A stretch of DNA of 64,000 nt from Leptospira mtsangambouensis. GTDB lineage: Bacteria; Spirochaetota; Leptospiria; Leptospirales; Leptospiraceae. The notes under the pieces were generated by a model that was not told the DNA's origin, did no database searches, and was given only the letters and a program-made list of their open reading frames with translations. Where the stretch lies: positions 620,001 to 684,000 of the forward strand of contig NZ_RQHK01000017.1 of NCBI RefSeq assembly GCF_004770475.1, given 5' to 3'. The position numbers and the translations under genes were made by a program. Below, piece after piece: positions 16,152-25,809 of this stretch (the stretch's first letter is position 1; each line of letters starts with the position of its first letter).

Positions 16152-16928
16152 TTAAAGGGAGGAGAAGATCTCTTTTAGTTTAGGAATTCCTTCTAAAAAC
16201 AAAGCAGGCCCTGGTTGTAATATAATGCTTGGGTCTAGTTCAAAGATTTTGTTGGATTTGATAAAGTTTGTAGATAACCATTCTGGTTTGTTCCGCACCC
16301 AGTCCCAGTCCATCGCCTTTCCACACCAAGAACCAACATAGACATCGGGATTGGCATCCTTCACATCCTCGGCTGTGATGATTCTGTCTTTGGCAAGTTT
16401 ACGGTCTTTTAAGTGCGAAAAACAATCTTCGCCACCTGCCAGTGTGATGGCTTCGCTCACCCATTGGATTCCTGTGATGATGGGTTCATCCCATTCTTGA
16501 AAAAAAACTTTCGGTTTGTATGTTTTGGATTCGTTCTCTTGTTTCCAAAACTCTATTGCGTTTTGCCATTCTAAGATGAGGTTTTTTGCTTTTTCGGCCT
16601 GGCCCACAAGGTTCCCTAAGATTTGCATATTGGCTAAGATTTCTGTGATGGATCTTTGATTAAAGATGATAACATTTAATCCTCGTTCAATGAGGTCTTT
16701 GGCAAGTTGGGATTGGATGTCAGAAAATCCAATGACAAGATCGGGTTCGAGAGCCGTTATTTTTTTTAAGTTCCCACTGATAAAGGCAGAGACTTTGGTT
16801 TTTTCTTGCTTAGCACGAGTCGGTCGTTCTGTATAAACCGAGATTCCTACAATCCGTTTTTCTTCACCCAAAAGATACAACATCTCTGTAGGTTCTTCTG
16901 TAAGACAAATGATTCGTTCTGGACCCAT
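16152..16928 (-). CDS. BtuF-like substrate-binding domain protein, no signal peptide
   Basis: A 258-residue protein of the periplasmic-binding-protein fold for iron-siderophore or cobalamin (COG0614 type): RIICLTEEPTEMLYLLGEEK, EPDLVIGFSDIQSQLA, then AITLAGGEDCFS and NPDVYVGSWCGKAMDWDWV. It starts directly in the domain and shows no signal peptide or lipobox, so it is probably cytoplasmic, unlike true transport binding proteins. No permease or ATPase gene is nearby. It follows trkA by three bases. Homologues without signal peptides are often annotated as cobalamin-binding; the ligand is not readable here. Confidence 0.75.
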   Translation of the reverse strand: MGPERIICLTEEPTEMLYLLGEEKRIVGISVYTERPTRAKQEKTKVSAFISGNLKKITALEPDLVIGFSDIQSQLAKDLIERGLNVIIFNQRSITEILANMQILGNLVGQAEKAKNLILEWQNAIEFWKQENESKTYKPKVFFQEWDEPIITGIQWVSEAITLAGGEDCFSHLKDRKLAKDRIITAEDVKDANPDVYVGSWCGKAMDWDWVRNKPEWLSTNFIKSNKIFELDPSIILQPGPALFLEGIPKLKEIFSSL

Positions 16929-16931
16929 ATT

Positions 16932-17627
16932 TTATGTTTCCAGAAAACGTGCCAGGTCCGTTTGGGATCCAAAGAGAACAATGATATCATCTTCTTTGAG
17001 GATGGTGTTTCCATGTGGGATTCCTAAGATCTTTTCAGATTTTGAATCGGAAACACGTTTGGTATCTTTGTTGATCGTGGGGCGTTTGATGGTGATGACA
17101 TTGATATTGTATTTATGACGAAGATCTGCATCGGCGATGGTTTGGTTGATATAACGTTTGGGAACCGTGACTTCTACCACACTGTATTCATCCGAGAGTA
17201 AAAAACTAGAACGCATTCCAGAAAAGGATAAGGTTTCGGCCATACTCCTTGCAGCTTTTTCTTCAGGATTAAACAAATCTTTGATTCCCAGAAGTGCCAA
17301 AACCTTCATTTGCAATTCTGTTTGGTAACGAGCGTAAATGTTTTTGACACCACATTTTTTTAAACTTTCGGCACAAATGATAGAGGTTTCAAAATCATCG
17401 GCAAGGGCAATGACTGCATAATCCACTTCAGATATTCCTTGGGATTGTAATGCATGTTCGTCGGTTGCATCCAAGGTAACAGCAATGGTAACATAATCTT
17501 TTATGGAATCGATGATGGTTGGATCTTTGTCGATCGCAATGACTTCATGTCCGTCATCAAATAGATAACGAACAAACAACTTTCCAAAACTTCCAATTCC
17601 GATGACTGCTATTTTTTTTCTTTGCAT
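16932..17627 (-). CDS. Potassium uptake regulatory subunit (KtrA/TrkA, RCK domains)
   Basis: A 231-residue cytosolic gating subunit. The N-terminal RCK domain has the Rossmann glycine loop IAVIGIGSFGKLFVRYLFDD and acidic IAIDKD for nucleotide binding; the C-terminal RCK_C domain covers about 140-225. It assembles as a ring under a KtrB-type channel. It lies seven bases downstream of the trkH/ktrB gene, so the pair forms one K+ uptake system. Confidence 0.93.
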   Translation of the reverse strand: MQRKKIAVIGIGSFGKLFVRYLFDDGHEVIAIDKDPTIIDSIKDYVTIAVTLDATDEHALQSQGISEVDYAVIALADDFETSIICAESLKKCGVKNIYARYQTELQMKVLALLGIKDLFNPEEKAARSMAETLSFSGMRSSFLLSDEYSVVEVTVPKRYINQTIADADLRHKYNINVITIKRPTINKDTKRVSDSKSEKILGIPHGNTILKEDDIIVLFGSQTDLARFLET

Positions 17628-17634
17628 ACGAAGT

Positions 17635-19452
17635 TCAACCTACAACCACATATTCTTTCGGATATTCATACGAGATACGATCTACTTTTTTAGAGAGTGC
17701 TACAAGTAGTGTTAAAATTCCAACTCTACCCACAAACATTACGGTACAAATGATAATTTTACCAGAATCACTCAAATGAGGAGTGAGACTACGAGTGAGA
17801 CCGACTGTCCCAAAAGCAGAAACCACTTCATAACACAAATCGATAAAGTTAGCATTTTCAGTGAGTAACAAACAAAAAATGGCAACAAATATCACAAATA
17901 AAGAAAGAACAATCGTAGCACTGGCTCTTGCAATTGATGAATTAGCAATTGTTCGGTGGTCGATTTCCATTCTATCTTTTCCGCGAATTTCATTGGTTAT
18001 GTTTAATAAAGAGATGGCAAAGGTTGTGGTTTTGATTCCACCTCCGGTGGAAACAGGAGAGGCTCCCACCCACATTAAAAAGAAAGAAATGAAGGTGATG
18101 GGAAATCCCATTTGGCTTAGATCCAAAGTATTAAATCCAGCGGTTCTTGTGGTGACCGAATAAAACAAAGAATGAAAGATTTGTTCGGATGTGGTTAAAC
18201 CTTTTAAACTTGAATTCTGTTCTAAAAAATAATAAGAGACCCAACCAAATAACAAAAGACAGCTGGTCGTCCAAAACACTAATTTAGATGTCACAGACCA
18301 ACGAAACTTAAAATCAAAAGGATTGGCAAACCTTGTACGAATTTGGAATAAAACAGGAAATCCAAGCCCACCAAGAACTATCAGAAACATAATCACAGAT
18401 AAAAAACCTTCTGATCTTTGGAAGGCTTCTGTTGCGAGTCCATTCGGTAACAAACTAAAACCAGCATTACAAAATGCAGATATAGAATGGAAGATAGAAT
18501 AATAAATTTTTTCAGAGAGGGCGATCGGAAAGTTCTCTGGAAAACTATAAAATAATAATATCGCTCCAATGGATTCAATGACAAGGGTTTGGAGTGTGAT
18601 TTGTTTTAAAATTTCTTTGGCTCTACCCATTGTTTCTTCAGAAAGAAGGTCTTTGATCATCATTGTATCACTTACCGATACTTTTCCTGCAAGGAAGATC
18701 GAAAAAAAACTGGTTAAGGTCATAAGCCCGAGCCCACCCACCTGGATGAGAAGTAAAACAATCAATTGTCCGGTCAATGTGAAACTCGAACTGATATCGA
18801 CTGTGGAAAGTCCAGTCACACAAGTGGCGCTAATCGTTGTGAATACAATGTCAATCGAAGGAACAGTTCCATTGGTTGATTTTGGAAAATGTAAAAAACA
18901 AACACCTAGTAGTATGATAAAAGCAAATGATAATACAAATACAATGGAAGGGTTTAGTTTTTTGGAATCATGATTTCTAGAAAGTCGATAAAAATGGGCT
19001 AAGTTAGAAAACAAAAACAAAACTTGGTTGGCTGATAAAAAGATCAGTGTGGTATCATCTCCCGAAATATGATAGGACTTCAGAATCGAGACTATATTTT
19101 TTTCATAAATAAACTCGAGTCCTAACATCAGTAAGATGATGAGTTCTATTTTGTGAATGGATACATATTCTTTCCAACGTTTGTTCGTAAAAAATAAATG
19201 GATGGATTCATAGAAAATAAAAAAGGAAACGAGAGTTCGAATTGAAAGTGTTACATACTCTTTCCAAATTTCCGGATAATAAAATCCAAAATCTAAAATT
19301 AATATGGTAACGGACAAAAAACCAAAGAATATATAAAACGTTCTTCCCAGCCAACGGAAGTGTTCTACATAGAATTTTCGAATTTCGTATCTTTGGACTT
19401 GTAAATAAAGAAAATAACGTGATAGGAAAACGATGAATCGTTTGAGTTTCAA
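17635..19452 (-). CDS. TrkH/KtrB potassium transporter with extra N-terminal membrane domain
   Basis: A 605-residue K+ translocating subunit. The C-terminal 440 or so residues carry the four pore repeats of the SKT family: SATCVTGLSTVDIS, SISAFCNAGFSLLPNG, VTTRTAGFNTLDLS, and VVSAFGTVGLTRSL, with TGGGIKTTTFA. The first 150 residues form about four further hydrophobic segments that usual 450-residue KtrB proteins lack. Their layout loosely resembles a voltage-sensor-like bundle, which is inference. The gene overlaps the upstream exported-protein gene by four bases and is followed by ktrA. Confidence 0.92.
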   Translation of the reverse strand: MKLKRFIVFLSRYFLYLQVQRYEIRKFYVEHFRWLGRTFYIFFGFLSVTILILDFGFYYPEIWKEYVTLSIRTLVSFFIFYESIHLFFTNKRWKEYVSIHKIELIILLMLGLEFIYEKNIVSILKSYHISGDDTTLIFLSANQVLFLFSNLAHFYRLSRNHDSKKLNPSIVFVLSFAFIILLGVCFLHFPKSTNGTVPSIDIVFTTISATCVTGLSTVDISSSFTLTGQLIVLLLIQVGGLGLMTLTSFFSIFLAGKVSVSDTMMIKDLLSEETMGRAKEILKQITLQTLVIESIGAILLFYSFPENFPIALSEKIYYSIFHSISAFCNAGFSLLPNGLATEAFQRSEGFLSVIMFLIVLGGLGFPVLFQIRTRFANPFDFKFRWSVTSKLVFWTTSCLLLFGWVSYYFLEQNSSLKGLTTSEQIFHSLFYSVTTRTAGFNTLDLSQMGFPITFISFFLMWVGASPVSTGGGIKTTTFAISLLNITNEIRGKDRMEIDHRTIANSSIARASATIVLSLFVIFVAIFCLLLTENANFIDLCYEVVSAFGTVGLTRSLTPHLSDSGKIIICTVMFVGRVGILTLLVALSKKVDRISYEYPKEYVVVG

Positions 19453-20141
19453 GGGAAAACTTCAGCCAATTGTTTTTTCTTTTCTCGGTGTTCTTCTAAT
19501 CTTTGTCTGTCTAGATAAACATTGGTTCCAGAAAGACCAGTGGTTCCTGTAATGAGAATCCCACTTGCTATGGCAGATTTTTGTAAAGCTGGTGCCAGGA
19601 GGGCCACACCACCTGCTGAAACAATGAGAGCAAACGGTAAGGTCAAAAAGAAAATGATATAGGCCCTTCTGAATTTAGTTTCTTCGTAGACCGCATCCTC
19701 ATCAAACTCTTCTTTTTGTTTTTTCTTTAACTCTTGTTTGATTCTACTTTTTTGTAATTGGTTTTGTAGGGCTTGTTCGTTGATTTCCCCAGTGAGTGGG
19801 TTGATTGGTAAATTTTGTGAACCAGTTAGATTGTAGGGATTGGCTGCTGATTGGCTCGAATTGGAAGTCGTTCTGGAATTCATTAAAGCACCAGCACCGG
19901 GAATGGACTCAATCCCACTGTATTGGGTTTTTACATTTTTGGGAGTGGCCAGAGCAGGAGTTTCAAACTTAGGTGGAATGGTTACATCCTGCAGTACATT
20001 GGATTCAGGATCGGATTTTGGGAGATTTCTTAGATCGTAGTTATTTGTGTCATAAAAACCTTCTTTGGTTTGTCCAAAAAGAGGTCCCATTGCCAAAGAA
20101 AAGACAATCATGGGCACAAAAACTTGGGAAAAAATCCGCAT
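19449..20141 (-). CDS. Exported or membrane protein of unknown function upstream of ktrB
   Basis: A 230-residue protein with an N-terminal signal peptide (MRIFSQVFVPMIVFSLAMGP), a low-complexity Ser/Asn/Pro-rich middle, a Lys/Gln/Glu-rich coiled-coil-like stretch (about 130-150), and two closely spaced membrane helices (about 160-178 and 180-200) near the C-terminus. It overlaps ktrB by four bases (ATGA) and is therefore co-translated with the K+ transporter. Function unknown; it may assemble with it. Confidence 0.65.
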   Translation of the reverse strand: MRIFSQVFVPMIVFSLAMGPLFGQTKEGFYDTNNYDLRNLPKSDPESNVLQDVTIPPKFETPALATPKNVKTQYSGIESIPGAGALMNSRTTSNSSQSAANPYNLTGSQNLPINPLTGEINEQALQNQLQKSRIKQELKKKQKEEFDEDAVYEETKFRRAYIIFFLTLPFALIVSAGGVALLAPALQKSAIASGILITGTTGLSGTNVYLDRQRLEEHREKKKQLAEVFP

Positions 20142-20171
20142 ACTTTCCAGTTTAACTAATCTCTGTCAGGG

Positions 20172-21482
20172 TCAATCCAATTCACGGCCTGAAAGTTTGG
20201 TGGATCTGTAGGAAAAAGACTTCTCTCGGATGGTTTCTAAATCTTTTTCAGAGACACCCGCTGTATGGGCATGGCCATATTCCTCTGGCATGGTGGTCCC
20301 AAATAAACCTGGGTCATCGGATCCGATGGTGAGTTTGACATCGTTTTGCAGAAACCTTGTGATCGGGTGATCGATGTGCGACTCCAACATCCCAATGTAT
20401 AAATTAGAAGAGGGACAACATTCAATCACAGCCTCTGTTTGCGCTATCTTAGACATAACATAGTTTTGAAAGGTATGGAGGTATTGGGACTGTTTTGCAT
20501 CAAACTGGATTTTTAATAGTTCGGAATCAGGTTTGCTTTTTAATTCCTTTCGTTTGAGTTCGAGTTCTTCTTTGGGATAAAAAGTTCCAAAGGAAGAAAT
20601 TTCATCATAAGATTCCAATTCACATTCGATTTGGTCTTTGGCTTCTGATACAAGTTCTGTCCTTTCATCTCCTAAAAAATAATCGGAATCAATTCCCAGT
20701 GCCAATGCATGTCCCAACCGATGGGCACCATTCAACGCAGATTCCAAAACCCAACGGGCTGCTGAGAAGGGAGTTTTGTCTCGAAAACTTTCTCCCACAT
20801 GATAAAGGATCGATAAGGCAGTGTTTGGTTCTGCTTTGTTGTCTTTGATTATCGATTGGAAAAAAGTTTTTTTATCTTTCGGGGGATGACCTTCTTCGAT
20901 ATGACAGAAATCAATTCCCACAAGCCCTTCTCGAATGATAGATTCTTTCTCCATCCAATTTTTCATCCAATCATAATGCCTTTCAAAATTGATATCTCTA
21001 TGTAGAGACATCACAAGTTTTGATTGGATGGGTTTTCCTTCTTTTTTCGCAGAGTTTTCGCCTTTGGAAAGCCCTTCCAAACAAGCCATTAGTTTGCTAT
21101 AAAAACTTTCTTTTGGTTCTTCTTTACCAAACATCAAACGATATTCGGCATAACTGATATCATCCAAACTATTGGATAAGACAACATCATGTGTTACTTC
21201 TGTAATTTCTCTTTCATCAAACTTTACAAGTGCGATGATGAGATTAAACTTTGCTTGGAAATGTAAAAAAGGAGCCTTTTCTCGAAAGTGATAGAGTTTG
21301 GAAAAATCTTTTATGTCAGCATAATCTTCAAAAAAAGTAGAAGGCCGAATTTTTAACCCATATGCTTTTTCATAAGAATCTAAATAGAGATGCCATCTAG
21401 GTTCTGGGTTACTTTTTCCAATTCGATACAAAGTTTCAGGGGGTAAACATCCATAAAGGTGGTTGTGTAGATCGCAATACAT
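20172..21482 (-). CDS. Adenosine-deaminase-like metallohydrolase
   Basis: A 436-residue member of the adenosine/AMP deaminase family. Metal and catalytic motifs are present: DLHNHLYG (HxH), YHVGES with the third His, HRLGHA with the catalytic His, ECCPSSNLYIG, and GSDDPGLFGT with paired Asp. At 436 residues it is longer than classical Add (about 330-350), through insertions around 130-160 and 270-330. The substrate may be adenosine or another aminopurine. It runs divergently from the MATE gene with 17 bases between starts. Confidence 0.82.
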   Translation of the reverse strand: MYCDLHNHLYGCLPPETLYRIGKSNPEPRWHLYLDSYEKAYGLKIRPSTFFEDYADIKDFSKLYHFREKAPFLHFQAKFNLIIALVKFDEREITEVTHDVVLSNSLDDISYAEYRLMFGKEEPKESFYSKLMACLEGLSKGENSAKKEGKPIQSKLVMSLHRDINFERHYDWMKNWMEKESIIREGLVGIDFCHIEEGHPPKDKKTFFQSIIKDNKAEPNTALSILYHVGESFRDKTPFSAARWVLESALNGAHRLGHALALGIDSDYFLGDERTELVSEAKDQIECELESYDEISSFGTFYPKEELELKRKELKSKPDSELLKIQFDAKQSQYLHTFQNYVMSKIAQTEAVIECCPSSNLYIGMLESHIDHPITRFLQNDVKLTIGSDDPGLFGTTMPEEYGHAHTAGVSEKDLETIREKSFSYRSTKLSGRELD

Positions 21483-21499
21483 ATAAGAATGACAAAACT

Positions 21500-22855
21500 A
21501 TGCTTCACAAAATTAGACGCATCTTGAAGCCAACTCGATTGAATCAGAAAATTCTTGGATTAGCAATCCCTGTTTTTTTTGGAATGATCAGTTATACAGC
21601 CATTATGGTGGCAGACACTGCTATGGTAGGGAAATTAGGTGAAGTTCCTCTTGCCGCAGTGGGATTTGGTGGAATGGTTTATTTTTCCATCTTCGCCTTT
21701 CTGATGGGTGGATCCATGGCCGTACAAATCATCGTAGCACGTCGATTTGGCGAAAAAAATGACAAAGGTGTCGGAATCACTTTAGTTAACTCCGTATATT
21801 TGTCCTTAGTTTTAGGATCTCTTTTGTCCTATTTTGGATTCCTTTATGCTCCACAATTTATGGGTTGGATTGGAGATGATCCGGAAGTGATCGAAGTGGC
21901 AGGAGTTTATCTTTCCTATCGTTTTATTGGTACGGTTCTCTTTTTTGTTGGGTTTGCCTTACGTGGATTTTTTGACGGAATTGGAATTGTACAAGTGGGG
22001 ATGATCTCTTCCATTTTAGCTGCTGTCACCAATATCTTTTTTAACTGGTTACTAATTTTTGGAAACTGGGGTTTCCCAGCTTGGGGAGTGAAGGGTGCAG
22101 CCATTGCTTCCAGTTTATCTTCTGTTCCTGCACTTCTGATTGTGGTGTTTTATTTTTTCCGTAAAGATGTTATCAAGTTCTTTCAGTATCAAATCTTTGC
22201 TCCTAGTTTTGAAATCATCAAAGAACTTTGTATGGTTGGATTTGCTCCTGCTGTGGAAGGAACACTCGTTAACTTTGCCTTTTCAGGATTTTATAAAATT
22301 GCAGGCATGATTAGCACAACCACCCTTGCCTCGGCTAGCGTTGTATTAACATGTCTTAGTTTGTCTTTTATGCCTGGGTTTTCTTTTGGGATTGCGGCCA
22401 CTACCATTCTCGGCCAATCAATGGGACAAGGAAAACTGCGATTGGCTTATGAAGGAACCATGCGTTCTGCAACTTTCTCAGCCATTGTGATGGGAAGTAT
22501 GGGACTCTTTTTTATCATTGGAGGGCCTTGGCTCATTGGACTTTTTACCGATGTTCCTGCCGTTGCGAAAGTTGCTTATCCTGCACTTTGTATTGTGGCC
22601 CTCATCCAAGTGGGAGATGCCTATCATATGGTGATTGGTTCTGCACTTCGCAGTGCAGGGATGATGTACTATGTAATGTTTGTTTATCTTATTGTATCTT
22701 TCATCATCATGTTGCCCTTGGCTTATTTATTCGGGATTGTCCTAGCGTGGGGAAATTTCGGAATCTGGACTGCGTTTTTTATTTGGATTTTACTCATGGC
22801 AGTGATTTTTGTCAGAAAATTTCGTAAGAAGGAGTGGGTGAACATACGAATTTAA
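21500..22855 (+). CDS. MATE family efflux transporter
   Basis: A 451-residue multidrug and toxic compound extrusion transporter with about twelve membrane helices. The N-terminal half has ILGLAIPVFFGMISYTAIMV and DTAMVGKLGEVPLAAVGFG; the second half has the matching GFAPAVEGTLVNFAFSGFYK and IAATTILGQSMGQGK. It exports cationic compounds in exchange for Na+ or H+. The patatin gene follows after 15 bases, so the two are probably in one operon. The substrate is unknown. Confidence 0.92.
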   Translation: MLHKIRRILKPTRLNQKILGLAIPVFFGMISYTAIMVADTAMVGKLGEVPLAAVGFGGMVYFSIFAFLMGGSMAVQIIVARRFGEKNDKGVGITLVNSVYLSLVLGSLLSYFGFLYAPQFMGWIGDDPEVIEVAGVYLSYRFIGTVLFFVGFALRGFFDGIGIVQVGMISSILAAVTNIFFNWLLIFGNWGFPAWGVKGAAIASSLSSVPALLIVVFYFFRKDVIKFFQYQIFAPSFEIIKELCMVGFAPAVEGTLVNFAFSGFYKIAGMISTTTLASASVVLTCLSLSFMPGFSFGIAATTILGQSMGQGKLRLAYEGTMRSATFSAIVMGSMGLFFIIGGPWLIGLFTDVPAVAKVAYPALCIVALIQVGDAYHMVIGSALRSAGMMYYVMFVYLIVSFIIMLPLAYLFGIVLAWGNFGIWTAFFIWILLMAVIFVRKFRKKEWVNIRI

Positions 22856-22870
22856 TAGAACGAGGGGAAA

Positions 22871-24622
22871 ATGAAACGAACAGAAGTAGAACGACAGGCC
22901 ATACAAAATTTTTTAAAGTCTGTGGATTTGTTCAAAAAACTTCCCCCTGCAGTTCTCTTAAGACTGGCAAACAATGTCCAAGAAAAATTAATCCGAAGCC
23001 ACGAGGCTCTCTATTATAAAGGAGAGTCTTCGGAATCGATTTACATTGTCAGATACGGTGAAATCCTTCTTGAGAATGTTGCTGGCCAAAGTCATGTTTA
23101 TGTAGGTTCTGGCCAAGTATTGGCAGAGAACTCACTCATCTCTAGTTCTAACCACTCTACGTCTGCCATTGCTGTCATCGATTCCCTTGTTTATGTTTTG
23201 AATGGAAAACTTTTTTTACAATTAGCATCCCAAGAGAAGGTTTTTGCACAAAACATCATTCAAATGATGGGCTCGCGGATGCGAGAAAATTTAGACCGTT
23301 CTAGCCATAAAGATACATTTCCCGGCTTGCGAAGGTTATGTGTTCATGTTCCTTTAGAACCTGAATATCATTTTGGTGAAAAAGTAAAATCCTTCTTAGA
23401 CGAGTATGGTGAGGTAACCAAAAAATTATCATCTGCCATTCCCATTTCTACTTTTAAGGGAATGGACCCAACAAAAATTTCTGAGTATCTAACCAACCTG
23501 AGAAGTAAAACCCCCTTACTTCATATTTATTTTGATGAATCCACTTCCAGAGTGGATTTACATTATCTTGTAGTACAATCTGACTTCATTGTGTTTTGGG
23601 AAGATGAACCAGAAAAGTTTTATAAAGAAAAAGAAGAGATCATCAATTTTTGGAAAACAAGAATCAGAAACTTTGAAGGCCGTGCCATTCGTATGATGGA
23701 AAGTGGCGTTCGTAAAAGTTACCTTCCCCAAGACCAATCACTCAAAACCTTTTATCAAAAAGATACGTTAGCTAGATACCTTGTGGCAAAAACGAGAGGT
23801 TTGGCGTTAGGTGGTGGTGGTGCAAGAGCCCTCGCACATGTTGGTTTGTTAAAAGTGTTACATAGAGAAGGAATTCATTTTGATTTTGTTTCTGGTGCAT
23901 CGATGGGAGCTGTGATTGCGGCCTTGTATGCGAGAAAAAATTCACCTGAAGAAATTGAAGAGATGATTAAAAACTTCTTTGGTGGATTGGAAAGTGCATT
24001 TGATCCAACAATCCCGGTCGTTGCCTTTTTTAAAGGAAAACGAATGAAACGTATGTTAAAGAAAGGGTTTGGTGACCAAAGAATTGAAGAATTACCTCTC
24101 CCTTTTGCCACTTCCGCTGTAGATTTGCAAACAGGAAAAGAACATATCTTTGACCAAGGTCCCATTACAGAAGCTCTCACCAGTGCGATGAGTTTGCCTG
24201 GTGCTTTTCCTCCTTATAGACTCGGTGAAAAATTATTAGTGGATGGGGGAATGATCAATAACGTTCCCGAAAATCTCATTCGTTCTAAAGGTGCAGATGT
24301 GGTGATGGGAATCAACGTTTCTCCTTTGCAAGAAATTGTTCCGGTCAAACTCTTTGAAGACAGAAACACAACAGAAAAAGGATTCTTTCGTTATATTTGG
24401 GATACTTTAAAATACCCACCTATCTTACAGATTATGACAAGAACCATTACCTTGGAAGGAAGAGAGATCACTCGTCTCAAACGACCTAAAATGGATCTTT
24501 TTGTACATTTTCATTTGGAAGAATTCCAGTTATTTGATTTTGCTCGTTACCAAGAAATCATTGATAAAGGGGAACAGGAAGCAGAAGCAAACTTAGCAGA
24601 GATCAAACAATTGTTTTCTTAA
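22871..24622 (+). CDS. Patatin-like phospholipase with cNMP-binding domain
   Basis: A 583-residue NTE/RssA-type enzyme. The N-terminus (about 12-130) is a cyclic-nucleotide-binding fold (ESIYIVRYGEILLENVAG). The C-terminal patatin domain starts near residue 308 with the oxyanion loop LALGGGGARALAHVG, the nucleophile elbow GASMG, and the dyad Asp in LLVDGGMINNVP. It likely hydrolyses lysophospholipids at the membrane. The cNMP domain lacks an obvious intact phosphate-binding cassette, so cyclic nucleotide control is uncertain. It follows the MATE gene. Confidence 0.92.
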   Translation: MKRTEVERQAIQNFLKSVDLFKKLPPAVLLRLANNVQEKLIRSHEALYYKGESSESIYIVRYGEILLENVAGQSHVYVGSGQVLAENSLISSSNHSTSAIAVIDSLVYVLNGKLFLQLASQEKVFAQNIIQMMGSRMRENLDRSSHKDTFPGLRRLCVHVPLEPEYHFGEKVKSFLDEYGEVTKKLSSAIPISTFKGMDPTKISEYLTNLRSKTPLLHIYFDESTSRVDLHYLVVQSDFIVFWEDEPEKFYKEKEEIINFWKTRIRNFEGRAIRMMESGVRKSYLPQDQSLKTFYQKDTLARYLVAKTRGLALGGGGARALAHVGLLKVLHREGIHFDFVSGASMGAVIAALYARKNSPEEIEEMIKNFFGGLESAFDPTIPVVAFFKGKRMKRMLKKGFGDQRIEELPLPFATSAVDLQTGKEHIFDQGPITEALTSAMSLPGAFPPYRLGEKLLVDGGMINNVPENLIRSKGADVVMGINVSPLQEIVPVKLFEDRNTTEKGFFRYIWDTLKYPPILQIMTRTITLEGREITRLKRPKMDLFVHFHLEEFQLFDFARYQEIIDKGEQEAEANLAEIKQLFS

Positions 24623-24794
24623 GCACCGATAGACAAAAAAACTATTTTCAAATGATTCTGTGAATGGATTCGTTTTTTGAATCGTTTTGATTCGAAATGA
24701 ATTGATTCATAAGATTTTTTGCTTTGGATTTCCCACCTAACGAAAATTAAAATTTCCGGTAAGTGGTTTGGATGTTTTAAAGTTTTCTTTGTTT

Positions 24795-25790
24795 TTACAA
24801 AGAAGAAAGGATTTCCTTTTTTTTGGCTTCAAACTCTTCTGCGTTGATGAGTCCTTGGTCGAGTAATCCTTTTAGTTTGGCAATCCGTGCGGCTGGGTCA
24901 TTGGCAGCTGGAGCTGCACCACTTTGGCCTCCCCCTTGGTTCATCATATTGCCCATCATTTGGCCCATATTCATCCCCATTCCCATCCCCATCCCGGCAC
25001 CCATCGCACCACCACCTTGGCCTTCGTTTTCTGCAGCGGCTTGTCCAATATCGAACATTTTCTTTTGTTGGTATTTATCGCCGAGCATATCGATTTCGAA
25101 TTTATCGGTAATAATTTTTTGGATTCTTTGGTAGTTGGGATCGTTTTGGTCAAAGTTCACCGATGATACATTAAACTCTGTTAAGTCGATTCCATATTTT
25201 TCAAATTCAGGTGCTAGTTTGACTTTTCCTGCGGTGGAACTTTCATCTCTGAATTTATTAATCTCCACTACAGATGTGTTGTTATTTAAAATGACTTCCG
25301 AAATAAAATCACCGATCCCACGTACTATATTTGGTTTTAAAAATTCATCAATGGATTCGTTGGTAGTTCGATTTCCACCTTTCACTACATTCAGTAAAAA
25401 GGATCTTGCATCTTTGATTCTAAATTTATAATCACCAAAAGCACGGATGTTTAATACAATTTTGTATTTTGGATCTTCCAAAGGGATTGGAGTATTGGTT
25501 CCCCATTTCATCGCAAAGATGGCTTTGTTTACATAATATACTTCCGCAGTGAAAGGAGTTTTCCCACCAAACGGAAGATTGACGAGAGCTTCAAGGATGG
25601 GAATGTTTCCCGTTTTTAAAGTATGAGTTCCGGGACCAAAAGTATCCAATGCCTTTCCTTCTTTAAAAAAGATGGCTTCTTGACTTTCATCCACCACCAG
25701 TTGTCCTGCGGTACTGATTTCATCAGATGGATACTTCCAAACGATTTCGTTGGGACTGCCTTCAAATTTAATTCTATCGATTAGTGCCAT
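24795..25790 (-). CDS. SPFH-domain protein with C-terminal SHOCT (YdjI-like)
   Basis: A 331-residue protein. The N-terminal two thirds (about 20-220) form an SPFH-type domain (VVDESQEAIFFKEGKALDTF, GGKTPFTAEVYYVNKAIF and YKFRIKDARSFLLNVVKG). A Gly/Met/Asn-rich linker (about 262-295) follows, then a SHOCT segment (AARIAKLKGLLDQGLINAEE). The architecture matches YdjI of Bacillus, linked to membrane-stress proteins. It is the last of three minus-strand genes with a helical protein and a zinc-ribbon membrane protein upstream (gap 19 bases). Confidence 0.87.
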   Translation of the reverse strand: MALIDRIKFEGSPNEIVWKYPSDEISTAGQLVVDESQEAIFFKEGKALDTFGPGTHTLKTGNIPILEALVNLPFGGKTPFTAEVYYVNKAIFAMKWGTNTPIPLEDPKYKIVLNIRAFGDYKFRIKDARSFLLNVVKGGNRTTNESIDEFLKPNIVRGIGDFISEVILNNNTSVVEINKFRDESSTAGKVKLAPEFEKYGIDLTEFNVSSVNFDQNDPNYQRIQKIITDKFEIDMLGDKYQQKKMFDIGQAAAENEGQGGGAMGAGMGMGMGMNMGQMMGNMMNQGGGQSGAAPAANDPAARIAKLKGLLDQGLINAEEFEAKKKEILSSL

Positions 25791-25809
25791 GGTTTATTTC
25801 CTTATTTTA

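Noticed and set aside
24823..25166. Plus-strand open frames opposite the SPFH-SHOCT gene
   Set aside because: They are the complement of its Gly/Met/Asn-rich linker and low-complexity sequence.
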